Shown: positions 13,163 to 14,853 of the stretch, one piece after another | How positions within the stretch are numbered: position 1 is the stretch's first letter | Layout: the number at the start of each line of letters is the position of its first letter | Source: Chloroflexota bacterium | GTDB lineage: Bacteria > Chloroflexota > Anaerolineae > Anaerolineales > Anaerolineaceae | Reading direction: 5' to 3' | Assembly: GCA_023406965.1 (NCBI GenBank) | Contig: JAEXTI010000574.1 | Location: forward strand, 1-14,853 | Length of the DNA: 14,853 nucleotides | Notes under the pieces: generated by a model | Database searches by the model: none | The model's input: the letters and a program-made list of their open reading frames with translations, nothing else | What the model was told of the DNA's origin: nothing | Translations under genes and position numbers: made by a program

Positions 13163-14853
13163 TCATGGTTTGCGCGGTTCGTTGAGTGAAGGAACGCCCC
13201 CCTGCGGCAGCCGGGTGATTCCCTGGCGGCGGCGGGTTTCAACGATGAACTCTCGCAGCAGCTTGGCCGCAGGAGGCTGGGCCCCGCTGATAATCAAATA
13301 TCCGCTGGCCCAAAAATCATCCGAGGGGTTCTCTTCGCGAATGCGCTCAAAAGCGTTGAACAGGTAATGCGAGGTGCGCTGGCGGATGACCTTGACCACG
13401 TTGGCCGGGGAAACCGACGGCGCGACCTGCACCATCCACTGCAAGTATTCGGGCCGGATGGCGATGCCTTCCAGCCGCCAGCCAAAGGCCAGGCACAACT
13501 GCTGCACCCACTGCCCCACCCGCTCGCCAATCTCGCGGGTCAGGTAATGCTGCGGCAGGCGCGGGATCAACACGCAGGTGTAGTAAATCTGGCTGACCCC
13601 CGCCGAAGCGGGGTCGAGCTGGTTCAAGGAGGTGGGGGGCGTGAGTACCTGGGCATCGCCGGCTGGAGCCAGTTCTGCGGGGCCTTCTTCGCCTTCCTCG
13701 AGCATCACAAAACGTCCCTCGGTAGTTCCTGTTTGCACAGGCTGGGTTGTTTCAAGCTGCGGACTTTCGAGCTGTGCCCAGGAGGGAACCGTGGGTTGAG
13801 TTTGATCTGGGTCCCAGAAGCGGTCCGCTTCCCCGCTTTGCGGGTCGGGATCGGGAATGGAACCGAGGAGGGCTTCGAGATCCAGGTTTTGCAGTTGTGC
13901 TTCCAGGGCATCGTCCAATTCGCCCACAGATTCCATTTCCACCGGCTCCACCGGCCTGGATTTGCCGTTCAATGGTTCGGCCGAATCTTCGACATACCAA
14001 CGGTCTTCGTCCGCCACAGGAGGGCTCTTGACCGGAAGGGCCGCTTCATCTTTGGAAGCGCGTTGGGCCAGGTCCTGAATCAGCTTGCCCACCTGGTTGC
14101 GCACCTTGCTGAAAGGCGTCTTGGCGCTGAAGACCATGCCCAGCACCTGGTCGCCTTCCAGGGTAATCAGATACAACTGGCAGTCGCCGTCGTCGATGGG
14201 CAGGCGCACAAAACGCACCACCTCGCCGCGCTCGCCCTTCTGCCAGTAGCTTTGCAATTGTTCGGTTAGCTCGCGGGCTACGTCCGCTGCGGCAGGCCCG
14301 GCTTGATAGGCCCCCCGCCCGCGCGCCATCCACAGGCCCGCCAGGGCGTTGGTTTTCTCCAACAGGTTCGCAAACGCCGAATCGCTGCCCTCGACCGGCA
14401 GGCCGGGTTTCGCTTCGGCCGGTGGCTCGACGTCTTGAACCGGAGCCGGGGCCTGGGCCGCGGGGACTGCCGGTTCCGGCGCCAGGTCGGGGGCCGCGGG
14501 CGCATCCTCCACCGCCTGGGCCACCAGGTCCAGCAGGTCGGGCAGGTAAAACGGGCGCGCCAGCATGCCGCTCAACGGCAGCGCGGAGAAGGCATCGCTG
14601 GGGCTGCCTTCTGAGGGCGGCACCCCAAACACTTTCAAGCCCTGCTGGGCCTGTTGAGCCAGCAGCGCGAAAGGTAAATCCTGCAGGTCACCGTCCACGA
14701 TGGCCAGCGTGAAAGCATTCAGGTTAAGCTGCTGCTCCGCGGCAACTCCACTGGCAACCACCTGGACGCGGTAGCGCCGGGTCTCTTCCAGACTCAAGCG
14801 AATCAGCTCGCCAAAGGGGGTATGGGCCGTTGCAACCAGTATGGAATAAGCCA
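13163..14853 (-). CDS. Composite protein: degenerate receiver + Roadblock-like + inactivated Y1-transposase-like domain
   Basis: Unknown function. The frame is open to the right edge. The last visible bases form ?TG followed by AYSILVATAHTPFGEL, so the start is probably an ATG one base outside, giving 563 residues (numbering used here). Residues 3-116 follow a response-regulator receiver: ILVATAHTPFGELIRLSLEE replaces the usual acidic pair by Ala-Thr, LAIVDGDL keeps an Asp (54), and LARPFYLPDLLDLV has Arg for the KPF lysine. After a Pro/Ala linker, 162-264 resembles Roadblock/LC7. An acidic, probably disordered stretch (265-415) follows. Residues 421-544 match the IS200/IS605 Y1 transposase pattern (IYYTCVLIPRLPQHYLTREI, AFGWRLEGIAIRPEYLQWMV, VVKVIRQRTSHYLF, DDFWASGY, LLREFIVETRRRQG). 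There the HUH motif reads Tyr-Leu-Gln (470-472) and the catalytic Tyr is Phe536. It is the first gene of the polA-TPR operon. Domain calls are by eye. Confidence 0.7.
   Translation of the reverse strand, partial: AYSILVATAHTPFGELIRLSLEETRRYRVQVVASGVAAEQQLNLNAFTLAIVDGDLQDLPFALLAQQAQQGLKVFGVPPSEGSPSDAFSALPLSGMLARPFYLPDLLDLVAQAVEDAPAAPDLAPEPAVPAAQAPAPVQDVEPPAEAKPGLPVEGSDSAFANLLEKTNALAGLWMARGRGAYQAGPAAADVARELTEQLQSYWQKGERGEVVRFVRLPIDDGDCQLYLITLEGDQVLGMVFSAKTPFSKVRNQVGKLIQDLAQRASKDEAALPVKSPPVADEDRWYVEDSAEPLNGKSRPVEPVEMESVGELDDALEAQLQNLDLEALLGSIPDPDPQSGEADRFWDPDQTQPTVPSWAQLESPQLETTQPVQTGTTEGRFVMLEEGEEGPAELAPAGDAQVLTPPTSLNQLDPASAGVSQIYYTCVLIPRLPQHYLTREIGERVGQWVQQLCLAFGWRLEGIAIRPEYLQWMVQVAPSVSPANVVKVIRQRTSHYLFNAFERIREENPSDDFWASGYLIISGAQPPAAKLLREFIVETRRRQGITRLPQGGVPSLNEPRKP

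Noticed and set aside
13156..13242. N-terminal extension of polA from 13242
   Set aside because: The extra 29 residues (KPAAARESPGCRRG-like) lie within the preceding gene and have no counterpart in polymerase I. The product naturally begins MPPTLFLIDG at 13155.
13163..13600. Functional IS200/IS605 transposase gene
   Set aside because: The domain is only the C-terminal part of a longer fused frame, lacks the HUH histidines and the catalytic tyrosine by alignment, and no element ends or TnpB are nearby.
13367..14269. Open frame of 300 codons on the plus strand opposite the composite gene
   Set aside because: The minus-strand frame has recognisable domains, and the plus frame has none and no ribosome site. 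It is judged a shadow.

Overview
The window looks like a piece of chromosome from an uncultured or little-studied Chloroflexota bacterium, probably of the Anaerolineae type. This placement is inference. It rests on the high GC content, the gene content (an AEC carrier, a DUF3054 membrane protein, an ECF sigma/anti-sigma pair, a large soluble TPR protein) and short hairpin-rich intergenic repeats of a style I associate with that group. No rRNA, tRNA, intact insertion sequence or CRISPR array is visible.

Layout: (1) 1-952, minus strand: an aldo/keto reductase that runs off the left edge. (2) 953-1213: a divergent intergenic region with two perfect hairpins and two promoter -10 boxes. (3) 1214-5310, plus strand: an AEC-family carrier, a protein closely resembling aminoglycoside 4'-nucleotidyltransferase (kanamycin nucleotidyltransferase), a class I SAM methyltransferase and a DHA2-type (14-helix) drug efflux transporter. 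The last three have the look of a small antibiotic-resistance neighbourhood. (4) 5307-5521: a cluster of about 69-bp palindromic repeat units between the transporter and the next operon. (5) 5580-7921, plus strand: a tightly overlapping four-gene operon of DUF3054 membrane protein, ECF sigma factor, double-spanning anti-sigma-like protein and zinc-ribbon Nudix hydrolase. It is driven by a good promoter whose predicted transcript is leaderless. (6) 7963-14853, minus strand: an apparent three-gene operon read right to left. It encodes a composite regulatory-type protein, DNA polymerase I and a 775-residue TPR protein.

The most unusual object is the rightmost gene. Its product appears to join a degenerate response-regulator receiver domain, a Roadblock/LC7-like segment, a long disordered linker and a C-terminal domain with the fold pattern of an IS200/IS605 (Y1 HUH) transposase. 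In that last domain the HUH histidines and the catalytic tyrosine have been replaced. It looks like a domesticated transposase domain put to use, seven bases upstream of polA. The second point of interest is the chromosomal ANT(4')-like enzyme, which keeps every catalytic residue I can recognise and sits beside an efflux pump.
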